This document shows, in pieces, positions 16,777 to 24,370 of a stretch of DNA of 64,000 nucleotides; within the stretch, counting starts at the first letter, position 1; the number at the start of each line of letters is the position of its first letter. Source of the stretch: Octadecabacter sp. B2R22 (GTDB lineage Bacteria; Pseudomonadota; Alphaproteobacteria; Rhodobacterales; Rhodobacteraceae); assembly GCF_018861045.1 (NCBI RefSeq), contig NZ_JAHKQJ010000007.1, forward strand, positions 1,023,511 to 1,087,510, written 5' to 3'. Position numbers and translations under genes: made by a program. Below the pieces are notes generated by a model. That model was not told the DNA's origin and ran no database searches. It worked only from the letters and a program-made list of their open reading frames with translations.

Positions 16777-18003
16777 TTAGAAAAGGATGTTTTCGTCTGT
16801 CAGGTCCGACAGCAATACGTTTTGCAGTGTTAGCTCAGACGCACCATGCGAGGTGTTTCCATAGGAGATTACGACGTCACTACCGACCTGTGAAAAACTT
16901 GGTGCATAAGACGCTGCACCGTACACAGCTAGGTGCATCGTTTCGAGGTCAGCCTCAAAATCCTTAAGAACGTCAGTGCCGCCGCTGAAATAGAATTCGT
17001 CCACGCCTGAACCACCAATCACCACATCATCGCCGCCTGCGGTATAAAGAACGTCGTTTCCGTCACCGCCATACAGGACATTATCGCCTTGGTGCCCTTC
17101 TAAGGTGTCATGACCTGCTCCGCCGCTCAGTATGTCATTACCAAGCCCCCCCAAGAGCCTGTCGTTTCCATCGCCACCTTGAAGAATATCATCACCGGAT
17201 AGCCCGGTCAGAGTATCCCGACCTGCGTTGCCGCGTATCACATCGCTCCCCTCTCCGCCGGATAGATAATCCCAGCCCTGACCTCCGCGCAGCTCGTCGT
17301 CCCCCGAGCCGCCCCAGATTCGATCATTGGCATTCCCACCGAGAATTTGATCATGGCCGGAACCGCCGAATATTATATCGTTGTTGTTGCCGCCATGGAT
17401 GTAATCATCGCCATCGCCGCCTTCGATAGAGTCTGCACCGTTGTTACCGAAAACACGGTCATCACCGTCGCCGCCCTTCAGTGAGTCCGTGCCGTTCCCG
17501 CCGTAAATCAAATCATCGCCAGCGCCACCGTCGATGGTGTCCTTGCTGCCATTGCCGCGCATTACATCGTCAAGGTCGGTGCCAACCAGATTATCGCGGC
17601 CCCCGTCCCCGAAAATAGCCAGACCAGCGTCAGGGTTGACCTCTGAATAGTCTGCGACTTCGGTCGAATTGAAACTTGGATAGATCCCGCCAGAGGGCGA
17701 CAATACAGTCACTTGAAAAATGCCGCCGCGATAGAACTCGTATTCAACGGCTGGGCCTTGTGGAGTCAGCACGGCATTCAACAGCGACCCGTCCGCGACA
17801 CCGGGGCCAGCGCCTACGATGCGAACATCACCGTCAAAAATGATCGCGCGGTAGAGATAATCAACACCATTTGTGTTCCCGACGTACCCCGTCGGGTCAA
17901 CGAAGAACAAAACCTGTTCTCCGCTTGGTGCTGTCACAACAGCGGTCTGCGCCATTTTTCCCAGCGAAGTGCGTTCAGCAATATAGTCATCAAATGGTGT
18001 CAT
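16777..18003 (-). CDS. RTX calcium-binding repeat protein
   Basis: This 408-residue protein has a non-repeat N-terminal domain of about 130 residues. A block of glycine-aspartate nonapeptides then runs from about residue 130 to 350 (units like GGAGDDLIY, GGDGDDRVF, GGSGHDQIL). These fold into a calcium-binding beta roll. Such proteins leave the cell through type I secretion with an uncleaved C-terminal signal; no transporter genes are nearby. No protease, lipase or haemolysin domain is seen, so the function is unknown. I start at the ATG at 18003, which has GGGGGG upstream, not the in-frame TTG at 18015. Confidence 0.85.
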   Translation of the reverse strand: MTPFDDYIAERTSLGKMAQTAVVTAPSGEQVLFFVDPTGYVGNTNGVDYLYRAIIFDGDVRIVGAGPGVADGSLLNAVLTPQGPAVEYEFYRGGIFQVTVLSPSGGIYPSFNSTEVADYSEVNPDAGLAIFGDGGRDNLVGTDLDDVMRGNGSKDTIDGGAGDDLIYGGNGTDSLKGGDGDDRVFGNNGADSIEGGDGDDYIHGGNNNDIIFGGSGHDQILGGNANDRIWGGSGDDELRGGQGWDYLSGGEGSDVIRGNAGRDTLTGLSGDDILQGGDGNDRLLGGLGNDILSGGAGHDTLEGHQGDNVLYGGDGNDVLYTAGGDDVVIGGSGVDEFYFSGGTDVLKDFEADLETMHLAVYGAASYAPSFSQVGSDVVISYGNTSHGASELTLQNVLLSDLTDENILF

Positions 18004-18334
18004 GGTGCCCCCCAAGGCCGTTACACAAAATTTGAGTAAAAGGGATCAGGATATGGGCAATCACACAACGCTTAAGTTGAGTAAGAGGTGTTCTTCCTAC
18101 TGGGACTGGCAACACTCTACTGGTTTTACGCCGCATTGGTTCCATATTCGAAACGATCGAATTTCGCAGAACGCCCTAGACATCCACCGTCGCCGTTCGC
18201 CTCCAAAACTGTAATGCAACAGGCCCCGCGCCTGCACGGTAAAGCGATATGTTCTGCAAGATCACCGGCAGATCGCCATCTTTAACAAAATTACAAAAAC
18301 CCGCCCTCAAACGACATTTTTGCGATTCCGACTG
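18004..18334. other. intergenic region without recognisable gene
   Basis: About 330 bp between the RTX start and the ilv promoter. It must hold the RTX promoter on the minus strand. Short open frames here have no ribosome site or family resemblance, and I see no repeat or RNA gene. Confidence 0.5.
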
Positions 18335-18363
18335 TTGACGCCCCTGCGCCACAACGGCATAAA
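18335..18363 (+). promoter_or_regulatory. sigma70-type promoter of the ilv operon
   Basis: TTGACG (18335-18340) and CATAAA (18358-18363) are separated by 17 bp. The predicted start near 18370 would place the leader-peptide ribosome site (AAAGGAGA at 18376-18383) at the very 5' end of the message, as expected of an attenuator leader. Confidence 0.6.
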
Positions 18364-18388
18364 CCGATCAACGCAAAAGGAGACTCGA

Positions 18389-18436
18389 ATGCCTTGCATT
18401 CTTCTAGTGGTGATTGAGACGCGCATGGGCCTGTAA
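18389..18436 (+). CDS. ilv operon leader peptide
   Basis: A 15-codon open frame reads MPCILLVVIETRMGL then TAA, preceded by AAAGGAGA at ideal spacing. Seven of its residues are branched-chain (two Ile, three Leu, two Val), six of them in the run ILLVVI. It sits directly before a hairpin set and a U-run, upstream of the acetolactate synthase genes. This is the layout of a transcription attenuator in which ribosome stalling at Ile/Leu/Val codons on starved cells prevents termination. It is far too short to be found by ordinary gene calling. Confidence 0.85.
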   Translation: MPCILLVVIETRMGL

Positions 18437-18487
18437 AGGTAGACCATATTGGTTCCCATGCGCCTCCGAAACTTCGGGGGCTTTTTT
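18421..18487 (+). terminator. ilv attenuator with alternative hairpins
   Basis: GCGCATGGG (18421-18429), which overlaps the last leader codons, can pair with CCCATGCGC (18455-18463). The 3' side of that stem overlaps the start of the terminator stem GCCTCCG/CGGGGGC (18462-18481), which is followed by six or more T. Only one of the two can form fully. A ribosome stalled in the Ile/Leu/Val codons leaves the first stem free to form and would favour read-through into ilvI; a ribosome reaching the stop codon covers its 5' arm and would favour termination. Confidence 0.8.
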
Positions 18488-18532
18488 ATGCGATATGATA
18501 ACGAACGACGCTGAAATAAGGATACAAAGACA

Positions 18533-20290
18533 ATGTCAGCTAAGACGATGACCGGTGCGAAAATGTTGGTTCAAGCTTTGATTGATCAGGGCGTGGACAC
18601 AGTCTTTGGCTATCCCGGCGGCGCTGTCCTTCCGATCTATGATGAGATCTTCCAGCAGAATTCGATCAAGCACATTCTGGTGCGTCACGAACAAGGCGCG
18701 GTTCACGCCGCCGAAGGCTATGCACGTTCAACCGGTAAACCCGGTGTTGCTTTGGTCACCTCCGGCCCTGGTGCGACGAACGCGGTGACGGGCCTAACGG
18801 ATGCGCTGCTCGACTCTATTCCGATCGTCGTTCTGACGGGTCAGGTTCCGACGTTCATGATCGGCTCTGATGCATTTCAGGAAGCCGACACCGTTGGCAT
18901 CACCCGCCCCTGCACCAAGCACAACTGGCTGGTTAAAGAAACCGAAGCGCTTGCTGCTACGATCCACGAAGCGTTTCACGTTGCCACGTCCGGCCGCCCG
19001 GGCCCTGTCCTGATCGACATCCCGAAAGATGTTCAGTTCGCATCTGGCACGTATTCCAAACCGGCGCCGAAACAGTCCCACTACCAGCCACAGGTTAAGG
19101 GCGACATCGAAGGCATTACCGATCTGGTTGCCGCGTTGGAGAAAGCCAAGAAGCCACTGTTCTATACAGGTGGCGGCGTTATCAACTCTGGTCCGGCAGC
19201 GTCACAGCTGTTGCGCGAACTGGTTGGTGCGACGGGCTTTCCTATTACGTCTACACTGATGGGTCTGGGCGCCTACCCTGCCTCTGGCGACAACTGGTTG
19301 GGTATGCTGGGCATGCACGGTCTGTACGAAGCCAACATGGCGATGCATGACTGTGATCTGATGATCAACATCGGCGCGCGTTTTGATGACCGTATTACGG
19401 GCGTCATTGACAAGTTCAGCCCGAATTCGATTAAGGCACACATCGATATCGATCCAAGCTCGATCAACAAAGTGATCCGCACCGATATCCCCGTGATCGG
19501 CGACGTCGCCCATGTTCTTGAGGACATCCTGAAAGTCTGGAAATCCCGCGGTCGCAAGACCAACGCAGACGGCGTTGCAAAGTGGTGGGATCAGATCAAA
19601 ACGTGGAAGAAAATCAATTGCTTGGCCTACACGCAAGAGAAAGAAACCATCAAACCTCAGCACGCGCTGGCGCGTCTTGAAGCGCTGACAAAGGACCGTC
19701 AGGATCGCTACATCACAACCGAAGTTGGCCAGCACCAGATGTGGGCCGCGCAATATCTTGGCTTTGAAGAACCAAACCACTGGATGACGTCCGGCGGTCT
19801 GGGAACGATGGGCTATGGCCACCCTGCGTCTATCGGTGTGCAAATGGCGCACCCTGATGCGCTGGTTATCAACATCGCTGGTGAAGCTTCATGGCTGATG
19901 AACATGCAGGAAATGGGCACAGCCGTTCAGTACCGCCTGCCCGTCAAACAATTCATCCTGAACAACGAACGTTTGGGCATGGTGCGCCAGTGGCAAGAAC
20001 TGCTGCACGGTGAACGCTATAGCTCTAGCTGGTCCGAAAGCTTGCCTGACTTTGTAAAGCTGGCCGAAGCCTTTGGTGCCAAGGGTATTCTGTGTTCCGA
20101 TCCAGCCGATCTGGACGATGCGATTATGGAAATGCTGAACCACGACGGCCCTGTGCTGTTTGATTGCCTCGTCGAGAAGCACGAAAACTGCTTCCCGATG
20201 ATCCCGTCAGGCAAAGCCCACAACGACATGCTGCTGGGTGACGCCGAAACCCAAGGTGTGATCGACGCCAAGGGGAGTGTTCTGGTGTGA
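18533..20290 (+). CDS. ilvI: acetolactate synthase large subunit
   Basis: This 585-residue catalytic subunit condenses two pyruvates, or pyruvate and 2-oxobutyrate, in valine, leucine and isoleucine synthesis, using ThDP, Mg2+ and FAD. Motifs include GYPGGAVLPIYDE, the catalytic Glu of VRHEQGAVHAAEGYARSTGK, GPGATNAVTGLTDALLDSIPIVVLTGQV and the C-terminal ThDP segment GEASWLMNMQEMGTAVQ...LNNERLGMVRQWQ. That segment has GEAS where enterobacterial enzymes have GDGS, a change I recall as common in alphaproteobacteria. The gene lies 46 bp after an attenuator terminator and is followed by a small lipoprotein gene and ilvN. Confidence 0.96.
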   Translation: MSAKTMTGAKMLVQALIDQGVDTVFGYPGGAVLPIYDEIFQQNSIKHILVRHEQGAVHAAEGYARSTGKPGVALVTSGPGATNAVTGLTDALLDSIPIVVLTGQVPTFMIGSDAFQEADTVGITRPCTKHNWLVKETEALAATIHEAFHVATSGRPGPVLIDIPKDVQFASGTYSKPAPKQSHYQPQVKGDIEGITDLVAALEKAKKPLFYTGGGVINSGPAASQLLRELVGATGFPITSTLMGLGAYPASGDNWLGMLGMHGLYEANMAMHDCDLMINIGARFDDRITGVIDKFSPNSIKAHIDIDPSSINKVIRTDIPVIGDVAHVLEDILKVWKSRGRKTNADGVAKWWDQIKTWKKINCLAYTQEKETIKPQHALARLEALTKDRQDRYITTEVGQHQMWAAQYLGFEEPNHWMTSGGLGTMGYGHPASIGVQMAHPDALVINIAGEASWLMNMQEMGTAVQYRLPVKQFILNNERLGMVRQWQELLHGERYSSSWSESLPDFVKLAEAFGAKGILCSDPADLDDAIMEMLNHDGPVLFDCLVEKHENCFPMIPSGKAHNDMLLGDAETQGVIDAKGSVLV

Positions 20291-20580
20291 TACGCACCAC
20301 GGCCCTCCTCGCGCTGTGCACACTCTCGGCCTGCTCCGGTGAGATGGTCACAAACGTCATGCCCGGCGAAGCGATCACCGTGAACGGCAATGCCTTTACG
20401 GTGATCGAGACCAGTCGCGGCGTCACGGTCCAGAATTTCGAAACCGGCCGCACCAATCCAGCCGTCTTGATCGTCAATGCAGGTCTTGCAGCTGAACGTG
20501 TCACCGGTTGCACCGTCGAAGACATCGTCAAAGACGGCATCACAAACACCTATTATGCCTCCATGGCATGCCCCGAATAA
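20287..20580 (+). CDS. small lipoprotein within the ilv operon
   Basis: This 97-residue predicted lipoprotein has an N terminus MIRTTALLALCTLSAC containing a lipobox (LSAC) with the acylated Cys at residue 16. A mainly beta-strand mature domain of about 80 residues follows, with two further cysteines (GCTVED and MACPE) that could form a disulphide. It starts with GTG and overlaps the ilvI stop by 4 nt (GTGA), so it is translationally coupled to acetolactate synthase. The ilvN start lies 10 bp downstream. I do not recognise the family. A surface or periplasmic protein inside a biosynthetic operon is unexpected. Confidence 0.75.
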   Translation: MIRTTALLALCTLSACSGEMVTNVMPGEAITVNGNAFTVIETSRGVTVQNFETGRTNPAVLIVNAGLAAERVTGCTVEDIVKDGITNTYYASMACPE

Positions 20581-20590
20581 GGATCCCATC

Positions 20591-21154
20591 ATGTCCCCTC
20601 TAAACCTCGAAAAAGGTTCCACCTCTCATTCGGCATACAACCTACGTCCTAATTTTTCGGACGTAGAAGAACGTCACACGCTGGCTGTTCTGGTTGAAAA
20701 CGAACCAGGTGTTCTAGCACGCGTCATTGGCTTGTTCTCAGGCCGAGGCTACAACATCGAAAGCCTGACCGTCGCAGAAGTCGACCACACAGGACACTTG
20801 TCCCGCATCACGGTTGTGACCACAGGTACGCCGCAGACGATCAACCAGATCACGGCACAACTGGGCCGCATCATTTCCGTTCGTGAAGTTCATGATTTGA
20901 CTGTCGAAGGCAAAGCGGTTGAGCGCGAGCTGGCCCTGTTTAAGGTTACGGGTAAAGGCGACGACCGTGTCGAAGCCCTGCGTCTGGCGGATGTATTCCG
21001 TGCCAATGTCGTGGATTCCACGCTGGACAGCTTTGTGTTTGAAATCACAGGCGACGTTGGCAAGATCGATGCCTTCGCCGAGCTGATGCGCCCGATTGGT
21101 CTGGTTGAAATGGCCCGTACCGGCGTTGCAGCCTTGTCCCGCGGCGGCAAATAA
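20591..21154 (+). CDS. ilvN: acetolactate synthase small regulatory subunit
   Basis: This 187-residue regulatory subunit binds valine through its N-terminal ACT domain (HTLAVLVENEPGVLARVIGLFSGRGYNIESLTVAEVDHTGHLSRITVVT) and activates the large subunit. The C-terminal domain (DRVEALRLADVFRANVVDSTLDSFVFEITGDVGKIDAFAELMRPIGLVEMARTG) matches the IlvH/IlvN family. I start it at the ATG at 20591, where AAGGA lies 10 bp upstream; an earlier in-frame start would run back through the lipoprotein gene. It completes the operon that begins at the attenuator. A GC-rich hairpin follows 26 bp after the stop. Confidence 0.95.
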   Translation: MSPLNLEKGSTSHSAYNLRPNFSDVEERHTLAVLVENEPGVLARVIGLFSGRGYNIESLTVAEVDHTGHLSRITVVTTGTPQTINQITAQLGRIISVREVHDLTVEGKAVERELALFKVTGKGDDRVEALRLADVFRANVVDSTLDSFVFEITGDVGKIDAFAELMRPIGLVEMARTGVAALSRGGK

Positions 21155-21179
21155 CGGCACCTGCCCCGACAACAACGCT

Positions 21180-21198
21180 GCTGGCGGCCCCCGCCAGC
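21180..21198 (+). terminator. GC-rich hairpin after ilvN
   Basis: GCTGGCGG and CCGCCAGC pair perfectly around CCC. There is no immediate T-run. A second imperfect stem (AAAAAAGCCCC ... GGGGC) follows at about 21220-21252. One or both probably end the ilv transcript. Confidence 0.45.
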
Positions 21199-21346
21199 GC
21201 CTAGACCTCCCCCAGATCAAAAAAGCCCCCCGACCACGTATGGACGAGGGGCAAGTGCACGTCGCGTTTGGGGGACGCGACCTGCCGCATCATGACAAAA
21301 TAGCCTGATGCAATGGGATAAGGGAGGGTGAGTGGTGGGCGGTGCC

Positions 21347-21598
21347 CTATTCCATCACTGGCATCAGCCCCGCGTCTTGGGCCGCAGCAACTTCCGCCAT
21401 ATCCAAGAGGCCATCGCCCGTCGTATCGAGTTGAGTGAAGACGTCAGCCGTTACGTCGGGGTAAATCGTGCTCACTTCGGGGAAGCTGTAAAATCCGTCG
21501 CCGTTCACATCGATGTTTGCGTCAACGTCTTGTGCGAAGGCCGTGCCTGCGATGGTGACAAGTGCAATTACAGAACTCAATTTGGTCAGTTTTAGCAT
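21347..21598 (-). CDS. small secreted EF-hand protein
   Basis: This 83-residue protein has a signal peptide (MLKLTKLSSVIALVTIAGTAFAQ) and two EF-hand calcium loops: DVNGDGFYSFPEV near residues 29-41 and DTTGDGLLDMAEV near 56-68. The Asp/Asn/Gly spacing and the final Glu of canonical loops are kept. It is thus a periplasmic or exported calcium-binding protein; its partner is unknown. The ATG at 21598 has AAAGGAGA upstream, a strong ribosome site; an earlier in-frame start would add ten residues ahead of the signal. It lies downstream of a small hypothetical gene in the same direction. Confidence 0.8.
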   Translation of the reverse strand: MLKLTKLSSVIALVTIAGTAFAQDVDANIDVNGDGFYSFPEVSTIYPDVTADVFTQLDTTGDGLLDMAEVAAAQDAGLMPVME

Positions 21599-21629
21599 TT
21601 GGTGTCTCCTTTGGACATGTTGGAACACA

Positions 21630-21902
21630 TCAGGTCGTGTCCCGTACCATCGGTGTAATCAGGCGTTCGACGTGATGCGATCTCAGCGGTTGAAGTAGGA
21701 CCATTTGTGCGAACCCGCGCGTGTTTCCCTGTTTCGCCTCGGCGGTCCAACGCCGCATTGCAGCACTGCGCATGTCCCAGCCTATAAGGTCCGTGTTTTC
21801 GGGCAATTCGCCGCGCAAAAGCGCTTGATCTGTCGCGGTGAGAAACGTGGATGTCGCCAAATCACACGACTCCCCCCGAAATGGCGCCCAGAATAATTGC
21901 AT
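21630..21902 (-). CDS. possible small hypothetical protein
   Basis: This 90-residue open frame fills nearly the whole gap between the EF-hand gene and the Rieske gene, on the minus strand. The product (MQLFWAPFRGESCDLATSTF...) has no signal, membrane segment or domain that I know. Codon use is plausible for this genome, but the ATG at 21902 lacks a clear ribosome site. A TTG at 21926 would overlap the start of the Rieske gene. It may be a real small gene co-transcribed with the EF-hand gene, or chance. Confidence 0.4.
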   Translation of the reverse strand: MQLFWAPFRGESCDLATSTFLTATDQALLRGELPENTDLIGWDMRSAAMRRWTAEAKQGNTRGFAQMVLLQPLRSHHVERLITPMVRDTT

Positions 21903-21918
21903 CAGGAAAGGACATGTC

Positions 21919-23088
21919 ATGGCCAAGGATCACAACACAGACGATTTGAGCGCCGTACGCCGCAGCGTGGACACCGCAAACGGTCTTCCCAATGTCCACT
22001 ACACAGATCCAGCCACCTTTGACGCAGAAGCCAAGGCGGTCTTGCATAGCTCATGGGCGGGGCTGGCCGTCGGCGCGGATGTGCCAGATAACGGTGACGC
22101 CAAGCCGATGGAGTTTTTGGGCATTCCGCTGTTGTTGCTACGTGACAAGGACGGCGATGTTCGTGTGTTCCAAAACATCTGCCGCCATCGTGGCATGATC
22201 CTTGTTGATGCGCCGCGCAAAATCGAAGGCGCCATTCGCTGCCCCTATCATTCATGGTGCTATTCAACCAAAGGTGCGCTCGTTTCGACGCCCCACGTGG
22301 GCGGTGCCGGACACAATACACACGACGCAATCGTCAAAGAAGACCTCGGGTTGATCGAAGTGCGCAGCCACATCTGGCGCGATGTTGTGTTCATCAATCT
22401 GGACGGCCAAGCCGACCCCTTTGAGGTGGTCAACGCCGACCTGATCGCCAGATGGCACGAAAACACCGCCCCCCTTTATCACGGCGGTGGTGACAGCGCC
22501 TTTGCTTTGGACGTTGGGTGCAACTGGAAACTCGCCGTTGAGAACTACGCCGAGAGTTATCACCTGCCGTGGATTCACCCCGGCCTGAACAGCTATTCGC
22601 GGCTGGAGGATCATTACAATATCGAGCACCCGATCACGGAGGCGTCAAGCGGCGCGTTTAGCGGTCAGGGAACGCTCGTTTATCGTCAGCTAACTGGGGA
22701 AGATGGCGCGACCTTCCCTGACTTTGAGGGCCTGAGTGACAAGTGGAATGAGGGGGCGGAATACATCTGCCTTTATCCCAACGTTCTTTTGGCGGCGCAG
22801 CGCGAACATGCCTATGCGATCATTCTGGAACCGGTCGCACGGGATCGCACGGTTGAGCATGTACATCTTTACTATGCCTCCCCTCAGACGGATGACGACC
22901 TAAGGGTTCGCAACACCGCGCAATGGAAAGAGATTTTCGAGGAAGACATCGGTGTGGTCGAAGGAATGCAACGCGGCCGTGCAGCCCCCGGATTTGATGG
23001 TGGACGGTTTTCACCGGCAATGGACGGCCCAACCCATTGTTTTCATGATTGGGTCGCCGCGAAAATGGGCGCGATCGCGGGCGCATGA
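21919..23088 (+). CDS. Rieske non-haem iron oxygenase, alpha subunit
   Basis: This 389-residue ring-hydroxylating-type oxygenase has a Rieske [2Fe-2S] centre with ligands Cys88, His90, Cys108 and His111 (CRHRG...CPYHSW). Its catalytic domain has the mononuclear iron histidines His215 and His220 within NWKLAVENYAESYHLPWIHPG and a late carboxylate in DIGVVEGMQRG. Overall it resembles the glycine-betaine/carnitine oxygenase branch (GbcA/CntA) more than classical aromatic dioxygenases, so an N-demethylation or hydroxylation of a small substrate is likely. The reductase partner is not adjacent. AGGAAAGGA precedes the ATG at 21919, and the stop overlaps the next small gene by 4 nt. Confidence 0.88.
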   Translation: MAKDHNTDDLSAVRRSVDTANGLPNVHYTDPATFDAEAKAVLHSSWAGLAVGADVPDNGDAKPMEFLGIPLLLLRDKDGDVRVFQNICRHRGMILVDAPRKIEGAIRCPYHSWCYSTKGALVSTPHVGGAGHNTHDAIVKEDLGLIEVRSHIWRDVVFINLDGQADPFEVVNADLIARWHENTAPLYHGGGDSAFALDVGCNWKLAVENYAESYHLPWIHPGLNSYSRLEDHYNIEHPITEASSGAFSGQGTLVYRQLTGEDGATFPDFEGLSDKWNEGAEYICLYPNVLLAAQREHAYAIILEPVARDRTVEHVHLYYASPQTDDDLRVRNTAQWKEIFEEDIGVVEGMQRGRAAPGFDGGRFSPAMDGPTHCFHDWVAAKMGAIAGA

Positions 23089-23294
23089 AAGATCTAGACG
23101 CTCAGCTTCTCAAGGCGCATGCGCAAGATGACAAAGCCGCTTTGGTTGCGCTGTATGAACAAGCCGCCGATGCAGCCGCCAGCCTTGATGGTGCGTGTTT
23201 CTACCTGACCCACGCCTATATCTTTGCGCTTGAATTGGATCATTGGAATGCCAAGCATCTGCACGCACGACTCGCCATGCATGGGCGTATCTAG
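23085..23294 (+). CDS. small protein coupled to the Rieske oxygenase
   Basis: This 69-residue soluble, helical protein (MKDLDAQLLKAHAQDDKAALVALYEQAADAAAS...) starts in the ATGA overlap with the Rieske gene, so it is translated with it. The pattern of paired helices resembles a short TPR- or Sel1-like unit, but there is no named domain. Histidine-rich segments occur near the C terminus (LDHWNAKHLHARLAMHG). It could be an accessory or stability factor of the oxygenase. That is inference from position only. Confidence 0.65.
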   Translation: MKDLDAQLLKAHAQDDKAALVALYEQAADAAASLDGACFYLTHAYIFALELDHWNAKHLHARLAMHGRI

Positions 23295-23307
23295 GATCAA
23301 GGCGCGA

Positions 23308-23350
23308 GGGGGCCAGCCCCCGTCCTGCGGACTCCCCCGAGGTATTTTTG
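23308..23350 (+). repeat. roseobacter-type intergenic GC-rich element
   Basis: GGGGGC (23308-23313) faces GCCCCC (23316-23321). A second C-run (23334-23338) can compete for the same G-run and is followed by CGAGGTATTTTTG. I recall similar units (CCCCCGAGGTATTTTTG and variants) as frequent intergenic, terminator-like repeats in roseobacter genomes. Here it ends the Rieske unit. Confidence 0.5.
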
Positions 23351-23431
23351 AAACAAAGGCAAGGGATGGCGGGTTTTCCTTTTCGCAATCGCCGCTTAGG
23401 TATGGGGCACAACAATGGATCAGGACCCAGT

Positions 23432-24370
23432 ATGCCCCGCAATATTATAATCGACACGGACCCCGGCCAAGATGATGCGGTCGCGATCCTGCTGGCGTTT
23501 GCCTCACCGGAAGTGAACGTGTTGGGTATTACGGCCGTGGCAGGCAATGTCCCGTTGCCCTTGACCCAAAAGAACGCGCGTATTGTTTGTGAACTCGCGG
23601 GCAAACCGGAAACACTGGTCTTTGCGGGCTGTGATGCCCCCATGGGTCGGGAACTGGTCACGGCAGAACATGTGCACGGAAAAACCGGCCTTGATGGGCC
23701 GCAATTAAGCGATCCAGTCATGCCGCTTCAGGACCAGCATGCCGTGGACTGGATCATCGAGACGTTGCGCGCTGCCCCTGCCAATTCGGTAACGCTCTGC
23801 CCTCTTGGGCCGTTGACGAATATTGCGACAGCGTTACAGCGGGCCCCTGACATCACGGATGCGATTGAGGAAATCGTTCTTATGGGCGGTGGTTACTTCC
23901 AAGGCGGTAACATCACCCCTGCCGCCGAGTTCAATATCTATGTTGATCCTCAGGCGGCGGACATTGTGTTCCGCGCGGGTGTGCCGCTGACTGTCATGCC
24001 GCTGGATGTGACCCACAAAGCGCTGACGACGGCAGATCACATCATTGGATTTCGATCTATGGGCACTCATGTTGGCGATATGGTCGCCGCTTGGACGGAT
24101 TTCTTTGAGCGGTTCGACAAAGAAAAATACGGCTCCGAGGGTGCGCCCCTGCATGACCCGACAGTCATCGCATATCTAATCAAACCCGATCTGTTCACAG
24201 GCCGTCATATCAACGTTGAAATCGAAACAACGTCTGAACTGACAATGGGCGCTACGGTTGCCGATTGGTGGCGTGTCAGCGACCGCGCCCCGAATTGCAC
24301 CTTTATGGGCGATCTGGACGCGGACGGCTTTTTCGATCTTCTGACCGAGCGATTGGCGCGGTTCGGTTAA
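23432..24370 (+). CDS. inosine/uridine-type nucleoside hydrolase
   Basis: This 312-residue enzyme of the IunH family hydrolyses the N-glycosidic bond of ribonucleosides for base salvage. The calcium-binding N-terminal motif IIIDTDPGQDDAVAIL, the TLCPLGPLTNIATAL block, MGGGYFQGGNITPAAEFNIYVDPQAA and the late HDPTVIAYLIKPDLF histidine are all present, so it should be active. The purine or pyrimidine preference cannot be read. I start at the ATG at 23432, which gives the family N terminus. Its TAA overlaps the stop of the convergent purU within a TTAA. Confidence 0.9.
   Translation: MPRNIIIDTDPGQDDAVAILLAFASPEVNVLGITAVAGNVPLPLTQKNARIVCELAGKPETLVFAGCDAPMGRELVTAEHVHGKTGLDGPQLSDPVMPLQDQHAVDWIIETLRAAPANSVTLCPLGPLTNIATALQRAPDITDAIEEIVLMGGGYFQGGNITPAAEFNIYVDPQAADIVFRAGVPLTVMPLDVTHKALTTADHIIGFRSMGTHVGDMVAAWTDFFERFDKEKYGSEGAPLHDPTVIAYLIKPDLFTGRHINVEIETTSELTMGATVADWWRVSDRAPNCTFMGDLDADGFFDLLTERLARFG

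Noticed and set aside
16777-18003. Repeated GC-rich units looking like a CRISPR array
   Set aside because: The repeats are in-frame nonapeptide codons of an RTX protein, without constant spacers or exact repeats.
24367-24370. Stop codons of nucleoside hydrolase and purU overlapping in TTAA
   Set aside because: A normal compact convergent arrangement; no sign of function.
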